DNA of 64,000 nucleotides from Nereocystis luetkeana (taxonomy: Eukaryota; Sar; Phaeophyceae; Laminariales; Laminariaceae), in NCBI GenBank assembly GCA_031213475.1, contig JARUPZ010000002.1, positions 9,002,830 to 9,066,829 of the forward strand. The letters are read 5' to 3'. The position numbers were made by a program, and so were the translations under genes. Numbering within the stretch: the first letter of the stretch is position 1; the number at the start of each line of letters is the position of its first letter. Shown piece by piece: positions 25,850 to 38,166 of the stretch. The notes below the pieces were generated by a model. It was given only the letters and a program-made list of their open reading frames with translations. It had not been told where the DNA came from and did no database searches.

Positions 25850-28800
25850 TTAACGAGATCGCTCCTTTTTCCACTTGTACACCGCCGGTCGGCCGTCCTT
25901 GGCCTCCTGCACTTTTCGCTTGGTACCCTTGGAGTTCATCACCGTGCGCTGCACGTCGAGGTGCACCTCGGCCTTCTTCATCTTCTCCGCCTGTGGCGCG
26001 ATCACAAAAATGGCGTCCAAATCGAAAAAATTGGTGGCTACGTAAGCGAGTCTACCGCTAACTTTATGCCTTGGGAATGCCCGTCACGAACAAGCGAACC
26101 ACCCGGAATTACTAGTGCCAGTACTTGGTTTACGCTAACGCCTCTCATCGGGTGTCTGAATGCTCGGGGGATTATGTGCCAAAGGAAATAATAAAATAAA
26201 TATACAAACCGTGCAGCAGTAGTCGTGCATCGCGGGACGACTACGCTCTTCTGATTTACCTTAAGGTTGTGACGAAAAGCCAAAGGTCCTCGCAACGAAC
26301 CGAAACAAAAGTTCGTCCAGCACGTAAAAAAAAAAGGAATGGAAACTAAGCACAAAAAAGCAACAAAACACACACAAAAAAAAAGCACAGCTCAGCAAGT
26401 CAGCAAACCCTGAGAAACGTAACGACCAACAACGGCAACATACACATTTTGGACCCAAGGTAAAGCGATTTTTCTCGAAAAAAAGTGGTTTTGTCCGTAG
26501 AACGACCTGAGCAAGCGAGCAACCCGGCCAGTTCAACCTGAACGGACGGCAACTGTAAATCTGACAAGTCGTGTGGACACAAAAAGCGACAGAAGCAAGT
26601 CTCCGCTAATACCCCCGGAGACGTGGAGTACTGAGGTCGGAGAATGAACGACGATTGTACGCGACAGATAAAAAAGCAGTACGGACTCGCGAACTCTGAC
26701 AGGAATATATGTTACGCAATTTGAATATTGGAAAAATGTGAAAAAAAAGGCTGTAACATCTCGGTAACATCGACAATTTTCCCCACAACTCATCTATGCA
26801 AGCTAGGTGGTGTATCATACCGGGAAAAACAAGAAACTGAGTGCCATTTTTGTGCGGGCAGGAAGCGTCATAAAAAAAAAAAGAAGCGTACGTACGTAAG
26901 CCTCAAAAGCATCCCGGACAGGGTTGTACAGGGCCGCGAATAAACGAGACCCTGATGCGCACGGGTAAACATCGCCAAGGACGATCGAAACACTCCCCCG
27001 AAAAGATCGATCGCTTCTCAAAGTTCAGAACCCTCCATCGTCGAAATGATTCACAACAGGCATTAAAAACTGCAACATTTTGGTCTTTCAGTACTCGGGT
27101 ATATTCTTTGGGTTCGATAATACTCGGGTAGGTAGCCGGGTAGTCTCCTCAATTTAAGCACGCCCTTGAAATATTGTATTACCAGGAATACGTTGAAACT
27201 ATCAAATCTGGCGAAAACACCGGGCGTGGGCAGTTCCAGAAATACAAGGCAAACTACGAAAACACTTAGCGGGCTGCCTGCACCGCAACGCAACGCAAAC
27301 CAACGCAACCTGTGTCGCGCGGCGACGCGCGCCCTTAACTCACCCTTTCCAACCGCTGCAGCAGTTCGCTGTACGACGCGTCGCGCTTCTTGAGCACTTT
27401 CTTCAGCTCCTTCCTGTTAGTCGCGCCAGTCACCTGCCCGGACGCGCACAAGAAAAAGGCGCACAAGAAAAGCGCAGATAGACAAACGGCCGGCATGAAG
27501 CATAAAAAAAAAATAACGTAGTGGGGGTGAGACCTCGATCAACCCTGGCAGAATGCGAGATCGGTTCGTTTCGCGTCGGTAGCAATCGGCGGGCGGAATA
27601 CATTTCGAAGCGTCCCCAGCCCTAGCCAGTGAGGAGCCGGTCTGTACTCGTTTCCACAAAGACGACGGAACCACGCGAAGGGGTGTAACACCAACTATTT
27701 GCCGAACACTTGTTGCCGCGTACAGTCATCGCGACTCAGTAGCGATGATTGGCTCGCATCGGGTGAGCGATGGTTGGCTCACATCGAGGGCGAGCACACG
27801 GGTGCATTAGCGAGCGCGATGCTACTAGGCCGCACGCCACGCCACAAATACCACAAAGTAAAGGGTCAAGCCAAACGCAATCCTACAGCAGCCAATGGCG
27901 GGTGGCCACAAAATACCGCCAACCAAGGGCGTGCCAACTATCGTCGTTTCATACCCTTCGCACAACAAAATATGAGGAAATTCGTGCACCCAAGTTGGTT
28001 TCGGAGGAGCAGAGGTATCCATGGACATCAAAACAGCGCTCGCCGTTGTGGGCGCATCCACAGAGCTAGCTGGTGTCTATTGGTGTGTGAATATTTCTAC
28101 AGAGCAGCCATATCCTGGCGTATACGTAAATAACAACACCTAGAACTATTCTCTTGTGTATACGATCTGCATAAATACGCCGCAAGGGCAAGCACATTCG
28201 AAAGTTACACCTCTATGCTGCCAATGCGCACGAAAGCACTGGAGCACCACGCGCAGACTAGACTGCTCAAAACGGCATGCACAAGTCGCTTCGGCTTCGC
28301 TCGCGGTTCCTGCACCGACGCGCCATACAGCGGTGCTATTGTACAATATTCCAACGTTTTCTTTGCTCGGAATATCACCTGCGCGGTCTCAAGCGTGGCC
28401 TTCCTGGGCCGGTTGAAAGCCCTGTCCGCAAGCTCCGGGACCGTGTCAAAGTGCTCCGCCACATCAAAACTGTCCAGCATAAAAAGGAGCCAAGGTCGTG
28501 CGAGCGTGTGGGAAACGAGACCTTGGGGAGTTTTTCGCTGCTGCTCGAGCCAACAGCCCCAGAGAAGGCTTCAGCACTAAGAACCTCCCCCCCCCCCTTC
28601 CGCCCAACGCGATCTTCTCCTGTTGCTTGTGGCTACAGTGCTGTGCGCTCGGACGTCAAAAAAACGAAGGCAACTCTCTAAAGCGGCTGTCGTTTTTTGC
28701 TGCGACCGAGTAAAACGCTACAATGTCGTATGTTAGCATAAATACAGCGAATACACCCAAACGCACCGAAAACACATTTCTACAACGCAACGAACCAGCC

Positions 28801-31682
28801 AGATTTGGTAGCCCGGAGTCACACACCTGGCCCCGCGGATGCACGGCAAAAAAAGCTAGAGCACACAGAAACCCGCAGCCGACGAAAAACCTGCACCCCC
28901 CCCCCCCCACCCAGACCACTACAATCCACTAACGGAACCAGTCTTATCACAGCTCGGCCAGCTGCGTTCTTTCACTCTCACTTTTTCGCCTCCTTCTCGG
29001 AGTCGAAGAAAACGGTGTGCTTGTTGCGAGGCCCCGCGTCGAGCATGTGCAAGGACTCTCGGAGCTTGGCCGCTCGTCGCTCGTCCGCGGACCGACGAGT
29101 CGAGACGTATCCCAGATCCTGCGTCTTCAACATCTGTTCATTCATGAAGTAAACATACACACCTAAATATTATACGTACCGTGACATACACAAAGTGAGC
29201 AAGCCGAGGCAAGCCAAGGTAAGTCCAGGCAAGCCGGCGAGATGTTGCATCCAGCCGTACACCAAACAAGGTGCGCCCTACATGGAGCCAAAAAAAGATA
29301 GAGCACAAACCAAAACGAACCAACAAATGGGTGTGTGCCTACTGCTGTCCTGGGAAATACGGCGGTAGTGCAGTTGAGCTTTTCCAACCTGAACGACGTC
29401 GTGGGGCAGGGACTCGGCGCCGTCGAGCAAGTGCACCCCCTCCTTTGTCTTCTTTCTGTGCATCGCAAAGTAGAACTCGTCCGGATTCTTCATGGCCGCC
29501 TTTAGCTTGAGGGCCTGCATGCGGTCCTTTTTCTTGCCATAGTTGCGAGCTCGTAGCACTATTGAACAGCAGTAGCAGAGCAGCAGCAGCAACAACGACA
29601 AGGAGTAGCCACGATCGTTGAGTGCCGTCAAGAACAAGGAGGGAACGACGGATCAAACAGGAGGGGCAGGCATGGAAAGAAACAATTAATACGATGGTGA
29701 GAGTGCAGGGTGGGCGGGTGCAATAAAAAAACGAAAAGGCGCACGCTATAGGGCGGGGAGGCGGGAGCGTGGGAGGGAGGGGGGGGGGGGGTGCGCAGCC
29801 CTTACCCCTGCGATCGCCGAGCGAGAGCTAGGACTTAAAAAACGGCGGTTGGGGCCAGTGCATGACGACCCGCTCGCGTATCACAAAACGCCGGCACAGC
29901 GTTAGTGCTGAAAATGCAAAAAAAAAAAGAGAGAAAACGCAGTTATTGCAGTTTTATGAATATCACTGTGATATAATATGTACACCAGGGTATATATACG
30001 GATAATACGTCTTTGCTTTTGTCGAATCGCCATCGCAACGAACAACTCGCAAGCGACATGGGCGGAACCCTTGGTTGTCGGCGTTTGGATGCTCACTAAA
30101 GCGCCAAAACAGGTTGACAAATAATCAGTCATCAACTTCTCCGGACGAAACGTCACCATACTCCTTGCTGTTTTCTGCCCTGTTTCAGCTTTGGATATAC
30201 CCACGTATTACCTATTATTAGTACACCGGCACCCGGTACCTGTCAGGTAGGGAACGGAGACGGGAACGCGCGCACCGCGCCAAAGGTCGGCTTGCTCTTT
30301 CTGGTATACAGCAACCAGACAACACCCCATCCACACACAGCAGTCATTTATTTCGCCATTTCGAGTCTTGACGCGACGGGACACGTGGAGAAATCGCTGT
30401 GGTCGAAAGCAAGCACACTCCAGAGCGTCGGCGTCAATGCAGCGGCAACATCAGCAGCAGCAGCAACCTTCCCGCGGTACTTTCATGGCACCGCCGTTCA
30501 ACCTTGGTACAGCTCGAGGGCCGGAGCATGCAACAGCACTACCTACATGTAGTGGTACATACCTGGTCGCAGCATACAGTTAAAAATCGAAATAACAGTG
30601 CCCCCGTTCTCGTAAGCGTCTCAGGGAAATGCTGCCGCTGCTGTCGTAGGCTCGAAGACGTGACAGGTACCTGGTTTACCGGTAAAACTTTCGTAAAAGC
30701 GGCATGTACACCAGGCACGTTTGACAGCAGTATACAGGGAGACGAGACTCTGCGGCCGTCGGCCGTCAAAACCCGGCACGCACACCCGAATCTCGACGCA
30801 ATTAGGACGAGTGGTCCGTGCTTATATAACGGCCCAACGGTACTACTGAATGGCTGAATATTGACCGAGACTCCAGGGTATGCCAATGTGTCAACAATCA
30901 AAAGTTCTGATGTACTGATGTACCGGTTCTGTACGCGTAATAACGCTGTACGCGTAGCACTGGTTACCTCGTACCAGGTACCTGGTAGAGTATACGGTTC
31001 CTTTTTGTGTCTCTGTTAGTGTAGTACCCTGGTATGGTCGTTTTGTCTTTTTTGCGTTTTACTACCTGCTTCTGTTTTTTTTTTGCTTCGCTTCATCTTC
31101 TTTTTTAGGTTTTTGTTTCCTCTTTGCTTCCCTGGTGTCCGCAGTGGTGGAGTGCGTATGCTTGTTTTTTGTTTTTGCCTCTGTTTTACTACCGAGGCAT
31201 TTCTTCCACTCCAGAGTTATTGGAGCCTGTCCTGCGACCACGGACTGCATTGTTTTGTGAGTTAATGTGAGAACAACAACACCAACAACGGTTCAACAGC
31301 CGCTGTACCGCCGAGCAACACAAGGTAACTGCTTGCTGGCTGCTCTATGGTATCAACGGTACATGGCGAAAGTACGCGCGTTGGGTCCCGCTCTACGGAG
31401 GCACCACTACCACCACCACCTCGGGAGCACACCCGCTTATCTGTGGTTGATCTGCCCCGACCCGATCACCAAGACGTACGGAGACGCACACGGCCCCGCG
31501 GGTTGATGATCGATCAACTTGGATATTAGACCAAGAGACACTACTTTTCCGCCCGACGGTGGCCACTAGCGCCACTCACCATAGTCCTTGTGCTTCTCCA
31601 GCAGCCCGAGTTTTTTTCGCGAAGCCGGCTGAGCCCGCTCTTTGTGCTCGACGCGTTTGACGGCATTGCGAAGAGACGACAT
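25850..31682 (-). CDS. UTP11: UTP11, U3 snoRNA-associated SSU processome protein
   Basis: Six exons, 31682-31580, 29558-29389, 29133-28982, 28469-28379, 27433-27344 and 25990-25850, join in phases 1, 0, 2, 0, 0 into 248 residues, close to the usual ~250. Family hallmarks appear in order: an Arg/Lys-rich start with [20 protein letters not shown] with [48 protein letters not shown], then a basic C-terminus ending [11 protein letters not shown]11 is a nucleolar component of the U3 snoRNP/SSU processome that acts in early 18S rRNA processing. Length and introns are regular and no key block is missing. Intron 1 (2.0 kb) holds a dispersed repeat also found in ALKBH6. The start ATG is 0.4 kb from the divergent UFD1-domain gene. 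Confidence 0.95.
31004..31290 (+). repeat. dispersed intron repeat with (ACA)n tail, copy 1
   Basis: It runs from the TTTTTGTGTCTCTGTTAG area through GTCCGCAGTGGTGGAGTGCG and CTGCGACCACGGACTGCATT to a short ACA-rich tail. Nearly the same sequence occurs at 41741-42056, and a shorter 3' part at 34235-34310. A conserved 3' part with a simple-repeat tail suggests a SINE or a truncated LINE end. Confidence 0.7.
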
Positions 31683-32056
31683 GTTCCTCCAGGCAGCCTG
31701 TGACGAGACGGGTGCTTTCGCGCCCACCGCACACCTAAGTTAGCGCCAAAAAGGGTTTCATATTCGTTCTTGAAGCTTTCTGGTTCTACGATCCACTTTG
31801 ATGCTGGGTGCTGGTGCTCTTGCACGTGTCGCGTTGTTCACATCGCACGGAGCTTGGTGGAGCCTACCCACACGAACACGAAAAAAGCAAAGGCGCAGAC
31901 CAAGCGTACAGAGGTGCAAACTAAGCGGTCGGAGCTGAAGCAGAGTCGATTCGATTGGGAAACGAGGTCCAAGAGACAGCAACAAGCAGTCGGGAGTTAG
32001 GGGCAGGAGAGCCGCGACGCTTGTTGCAACCCAACTCGGCGCGGTCTCGGTACGCC
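31683..32056. promoter_or_regulatory. divergent promoter region UTP11 / UFD1-like
   Basis: Only 374 bases separate the two start codons, which face away from each other, so both transcripts must start here. No clear TATA box or other known element is seen. The assignment rests on geometry. Confidence 0.45.
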
Positions 32057-35000
32057 ATGACTCGGCCGGGGGGCTTGTGGCACGTTACTATGGCGAGACT
32101 AACGGCGATGCTGACCGTGGCGATTGCTTTGGCTGGGCCTGCCGCAGGAAAGGTGAAGTTTTCTTTGCAAACAGGGCGCGTGCAACAGCAAGCAGGTAGA
32201 GCCGATCATGTCGGCAACATCAGCAGCAACAGCAGAACTGGGCGCATGTTCCCAGGCAACGTTTAGTTACGCACGGCACATGCTCGTACTCGTGCATCTA
32301 CATTCGCCTGGGTGATGGTGGCGTTGTCATCTCGACGATAGTCAAGCGTGCCCATTTACGCCCTAATTCGTGGTTGTTCGCACTCTTTCCTGATGTTTTC
32401 TCAGTGCCATATTTATACGTAGCTGCTCCTCTAAACCTAGACCAGGTACTTCGGCAAGTAGTGCTACGTACAGAGTTCGCAATCGCTGCCCCCACCGCCC
32501 ACCGCCCAACGCTGTCAGACCAAGTTCTGCAGTACTCGTACATACATACCAGGTGCCTGGTACTCGTACGAGGTAGTAGTTAGTTTCGGTCAAGAATCTT
32601 GCCCGTTTTGCTATGCGAACACGAGAACCGCCGCAACATGCTGCGGCGTCCCTTGCGTCTTCATTGCTTATCACACGAACGGTCCACCTGCACTTCGTGT
32701 GCCCCTCGATCACTATTGGACAGACTACCGCGAGTTCCGCCCCCCAAGCTCACCGATGGTCGCAATGCCCCAAAGAGCTCATCGATCGATCGATCAAGCC
32801 ATGCATCCCATTCAGCGCAGCAATCGATCACTGCAACCAATCGAACACGACCGTACTGCCATTTTTCTCGTGCATGGATCGCAGGCAACAATATCCACAG
32901 CTCAGCTCGGCAAGTCGGCGGCTGGACTCGCCAAGCCGTCGCCGCTGAAGACTCTGGAGGAGGGAGTGCCACGGGCGGTGGCGTTGGCCAAACTTGAGCA
33001 GGCAAGACATACGAATCCATCATCTAGGAGGGGTCGGGGCGGCGGGGCGAGGGCGGGGAGCGCGCCTACGTAATCAAGCTCGCAGGTTACGGTTGTCGTT
33101 TGTAACAACATTCGAATTTCTGTACACGATTTCCTGCGCGTGTCGACCACGGTTTGATGTTGACAGTACTAATAATGATATTATAGCCTCTGTTATAACA
33201 GTTGTCACCGTGTTTGGCATTTCTGCTTCCCTAGTGTATACCACGTGCGGTGCTTGTGACCGTTTGCCGTGCATCGTGCATCGTGTTGAGCCACGTTCCT
33301 CGCAATGCGTTGAGATGTCTGCAACTTCCGCGAGGGACGTCTTGTCTTGAGACGCGCCGCATCCTCTGGCGTGTTCTCGTTGTTGTTAGGAAGTTTGATC
33401 CGAGGCCCGGGGGGGGGGGGGGGGGTCATCACCGTCTGACTTTCCACGACCTTTGTCTGACTTTCCACGACCTTCGTCTGCAGGAGATCGAGGACTTGAA
33501 CGTGATGCACAAGTTCGACCGACGGTTAGAGCGGCTGGCGATGGTGATGCCGCTCACTGACCATTTCGACCCTGGCGTGACACACTTCGCGCACGAACAC
33601 CTCCAGGTCTGCGCGCTACATGCCGATAACTGCTTTTCGTACGGCTACTTATGGCTACCGTGTCTGATTACGTACTGTATATGGCTACTATTTATGGCTA
33701 CTTCGTATGGTAATAGCGCTATGGTTGACATCCTTGGAGATTCCTCCCACGAGTACAGTACCTGGTATGAGTCTAATGCTGGGGAGGCATATTTTGAGTG
33801 TTGCTGCAGCAGTAGACTTACGTATAACCTAAATACCGCCTATATCTGTGTTGCATGTTTATTCGCTCGCCGTCAGGGTCGGCAAGGCCGAGGCGATGTT
33901 AATGTCATTTTCTCGACGACCGTGACCCTATCTAGGTTGCCGTCCTAGCGTTCGTTTCGTATCAGAAGCCATCAACCGTGCCTGTAACTTTTGAGCACCC
34001 TCTGATTTTTCAGGCCTCGGTTGGAAAGTGCGATCGTTGAACGAATACCCCGGGCTCACTCTCCCACCCATCCGCGCACGAGCAGAGGTGTTGAGGGTGC
34101 CGCTCCGACAAAAAAACGCGTCTGCAGCGGTCGGTATACACAGGACGATATCGTGTGGCTGGGAGGTGGAAACCATTTATTTATCACCATAGTATCTCGA
34201 AGTCATCCCTTTATCAATATTACCCACCCCTGATTCTTCCACTCCAGTTTTATTAGCCTGTTCTGTCACCACGGATTCAACACTTTTTTAACATGAGGTA
34301 ATGTGATAATAACAAGAACCGTCTACAATTTGTATCTGTATATAGTGTACCCGAACTCTGTCCCAAAATATGCCGGACACGTAGATGCGTATCGTATGGC
34401 CACGGTGGGCTAAGTGAAACCCAGCGCCGCCACCGCCTGTCGAGATAAGATAACTCTAACCGAATGCCTTAGCTGGGGGCATGCTACCCCTCTTGTTCAT
34501 GCGCTTGAATTCGCGGCCCGTGTGTGAATCCCCTCGTTACTCTGACGTCTGGCGCAGGAAGGGGATAAGGTGTCGCTGCCGGCGTCTATTCTGTCGGAGC
34601 TGATGCGCAAGCAGTCGGAAATCCCGTGGCAGTTCGAGCTCAAGCTTGTGCGAAGAAGGGCGCCCGGAAAGTTCGAGCCGGTGGACGTGCCGACGCCTCC
34701 CAGAGAGGTATGTAGGTAGTTCTGCGGGGGGGGACAGGGGGGGGGGTCCATGCTCAGCGCTACCGTGGCATTCGTGTCCTGTAACGTTTTTCATCGGGGA
34801 TGGGTGGGTGAAGGAGGTGCTGTGGAGGTGTTCAAGTTGTAGGTGACGACGGTGCAACTAGATCCAGGAGAAGCAATATCGAGACGGGCAGGCTGGTGAA
34901 GAGAGAGAACACGGACGTTCAGGTCTGATTTCGTTGCTGCTGGCGTTAGGAGAACAATCGCGAAGAGGGAGCAGCGGTTGGGTCAACTATCACCTTTATA

Positions 35001-38000
35001 TCTGATACTCGAGGCCTTTCTCTGCCCATCATGCGTTCGTTCGCTCGCTCATCCCTCGACAACCCGCCGGCCCGTGACTCCAGCAGATATTTTGTTCGCA
35101 ATTTCCGATCCTAACAACACATTTCTTTTGCATGTGAGTGAAACCGAGTTTTCAGGTATTTGATTCGTCTGCTTGTTTCGCGAACCTGCCTTGCCGTGAC
35201 AGGCGTTGACGGGCAAGACGGAGATGCCGCAGCTGTCAAGCGTCGCGTGCAGCATACTGGACGCCCGCTCCCCCGAGCAGTTCATTTTCATCCCAGACTG
35301 GATGATGAAGGCGTTGCGCCTGCAGCCCAGGTATGTAAAATAGCACCCCATGTGCAGCGGCATCATGCGGCGAACCGTTTGGTGGTTCCATTATTTATTG
35401 GTTGCGCCTAGTGCCCGATTCTGGAGCCAACGGGTATTGACGTGGCGATACAAAAAGGGACGCCGCGGTAGAGTCTTGGAGAAATATCGCGTCGCATTGT
35501 GGACAACCTTGCGGTGCTGGAGGTTCGAACGCTACAGCTCTCGTGCGTATGACAATATAGCAGCGACAGGACTTTTTCTTCTTTTTGATTTTCCGTGTGC
35601 TGGGGAATAGGATGCTCAAGAGGCGATGGTATGCGACGGCTAAATGGTAGCTCCTAAGAGCCGCTCTTAATAAGGGGTGTGAGCAAAGACACTGTAGCAC
35701 AGCGTCGACGGGGAGCCGGATAGAGGACACAAACCGTTTCCCTTCTTCTCCGCTTACATCGGTCCTCACATGTACTGCTGTTTGGTGCGCCCGCCCCCCG
35801 GCTCGGGCCCGTCAGGGACATAGTCCTGTACCGGCATAAGGATCTGACCAAGGCCAGCAAAATCGTCCTACAGCCACACTCTAGCGCTTTCCTGAAGATG
35901 TCGAACCACCAAGCCGTTATGGAGACGGAGCTGCGTCACTACTCGGCAATATCACGCGGTGAGAGCCCGACGCCTCGTGTTCGTTCGGAGTAAATACAAC
36001 ATACCCGGTAATATGCATGTCGGGCTGCATATCCCTTTTGGCGTTTTAGTGGGAAAAAATGACGAGAACAAAAAAATGTAAATTGCAGGCACCATCGACC
36101 ACTGCTTGGTTAGGGGGGTGATAGTTTCGGTGTCCGAAACTGCAAGGCAAGGAGCAGCGTGACACGGGCACGGCCTGATCCTACCTAGACTGCTGCGCGC
36201 TCACTCTCGTATTCGAAGTCGGTTGAGAGGACTGACGTGTTATTGTCTTGGTCGCTTTCATGGGGTCCCAAGCGGATTAGGTATGCTCCTTTCAACAGTA
36301 GCACTTCGTGTAGTTTGTCGAGGTTCCCCCCAAAACCACAAGAGCTCGGCTTGGAGTGCTTGTTTGCAAGCGTGGGTCTTCGTGGTTTCCCGCTCGGTAG
36401 CTGTCTTGCTATTTGTATCCTGCTGCACATCAAGGGATTTTGTTCGGTATCATGTATACAATATGTTAATGTTGTTTTCGGAATTTCGAAAGTTTAGTCG
36501 GTATTTCAGAATTTTTATCCGGTTACAGCAGCCCATCTCGGTACACAGTATTTGCTATTTGTGACCCCTTGGACACATAAGGATCCGTCGAACTTTTATT
36601 CGACAGGAAGGAAACCCTTTTGAGCGTTCTTGTCGGTACTGCGCTGGTGGTGGTGCTTGTGAGAGTATCGTCGTCGCTGTAAGGCCAAGTACGTGTTGGG
36701 GATTCCACGTAGACTACAGGCGTGTCTAGCGCCCAGCGTCAGGAGCCAGCTTATTTTGGACGCGAAGGCATGGGGTGGGTTCAGAGGTTGCGGCTGTGTC
36801 GCGTCGCCTCCTTAGGGTGCTGCCACTCGCGCTTTATGCCCATGGCGTAGTTGCGTGTTGCACCCCGCCCCCTTCCGTGCTTGCTTGCCGTTCCCGCGTT
36901 TCTGAAATGCCAATTTGTTAAACCTGCGTGCGAGGAAGCTTCTCCCGCCGACATTAAGTCAACGACCTGAATATATACATTTTCAGTCGCTCACCCGCAA
37001 TAAAATAAAACGTACGAGAGAGTGCTGATACTGGTGATACATTAGCTGCAATCCGGCGCCAATGAATGACATTGCCGTGCTATTTCCCGGTGTCCTCTTC
37101 ATTGTTTTTAGGCTAGACGGTCGTATGTACGACTTCCCATGCTCTGAGCCACAAGCAGGCGCAGCCCATGCCTGAGGTGTGAAATCGTCGGACGAATAAA
37201 ATAAAAGAGTCCGTTTCGGCGACCCCAGCTGGCACGGGGGAACGTATTCCTGGTATTCGATACAGTCAGTAGTACCACCATATAGCAAGCTACTCCCCGA
37301 CTGCACGCACGTCCTTCTTGGTAGCGTTGCGAGCACAAACACAGCTGACAAAACCACACCCGCGCCGGCTCACAGGCACGACGGTCGCCTTCCGCTACCG
37401 GAAGACGCTGTACAAGTTCAACGTGCTGGAGTGCATCGACACCGATGGGAAGTCGCAAGAAGCTGTTTGCGTCCAGGTGATGGATAGGGTCGCGCTGGGG
37501 AGAGCGTGTTAAGTCTCGTAACGCAAAGTTACTTCGACGTGCTCTTATCTACTGGTGTACGGGGCTGGCGCCTTGTGTTTTTCTTCGTTTCCCCCCGTCA
37601 AGCCCCAGTCCATTTTTCGTTCGTTGTCATAGTGTGTGAACCCTCGAGACGCGGTAAGGCTCTTGGGTACGACCGTTGATTCCAGAGCTCAACTAGAGTG
37701 TACCATAGACGCCGTGTGATTGCCCCCCACTTGGGACTGCTATTTGCCGCGGGGCCATCTAGCTGCTGTGGCGTGAGTAGCGCAGCCCAAGCAAGTAAAA
37801 TGCATGCCGATCTCATGCAGTGACTTATTTTTCCCGTCTGCTGCTGGTGCCGCCGTTGATGGTGCTGCATTTATTTAGTTTGTTCTCTGACTCCCCCCAT
37901 CTCATTGCATCGTGGTTTCTAATTGTTCGACTTTGCGCCTCTTAATCGTTGCACTTCGCGTTTCTTAGGATTCCGACGTAGCGACAGACTTCCAGGCGGC

Positions 38001-38166
38001 GCTCGACACCCCCGCCGGAAGACGGAAGGGGAAGACGCCGTCGCAGCTAAAGGCGGAGGCGGCCCGGAGGGTCGAAGAAGATGGAGGCGGTAGTGGTGAT
38101 GATAGTGGCGGGAGCGAAAGCGAGAGCGATGACGGCGAGGGGGGCTGGGGTAGCGATGAGTTTTGA
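32057..38166 (+). CDS. UFD1-domain protein with signal peptide; SELMA sUfd1 candidate
   Basis: Exons 32057(or 32090)-32152, 32885-33001, 33484-33606, 34558-34707, 35203-35330, 35816-35958, 37376-37476 and 37969-38166 join in phase into 340 or 351 residues with a stop at 38164. The UFD1 fold is seen in order: EGDKVSLPASILSELM, FIFIPDWMMKALRL, VLQPHSSAFLKM with NHQAVMETELRHYSAI, and YRKTLYKFNVLE. The C-terminus is acidic Gly/Ser/Glu/Asp-rich. Unlike cytosolic UFD1, a hydrophobic leader (LTAMLTVAIALAGPAAG) opens the protein, followed by a Ser/Ala/Lys-rich stretch of about 30 residues. UFD1 acts with NPL4 and CDC48 to extract ubiquitinated proteins. In red-type complex plastids a second, leader-bearing UFD1 works in pre-protein import (SELMA). 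Assignment to that role is inferred. The second intron appears to use a GC donor (33002). Confidence 0.88.
34235..34310 (+). repeat. dispersed intron repeat, diverged 3' fragment (copy 3)
   Basis: CTTCCACTCCAGTTTTATTAG, then a CACCACGGATTCA segment and GGTAATGTGATAATAACAAG parallel the 3' ends of the copies at 31004 and 41741. It lies in the intron after exon 3 of the UFD1-domain gene. Confidence 0.5.

Noticed and set aside
25991..26045. Extra N-terminal residues (DAIFVIAPQ) before the last UTP11 exon, which resemble a UTP11 motif
   Set aside because: Using them needs a non-AG acceptor or a phase break; the CAG at 25991-25993 gives phase 0 and the exact family length.
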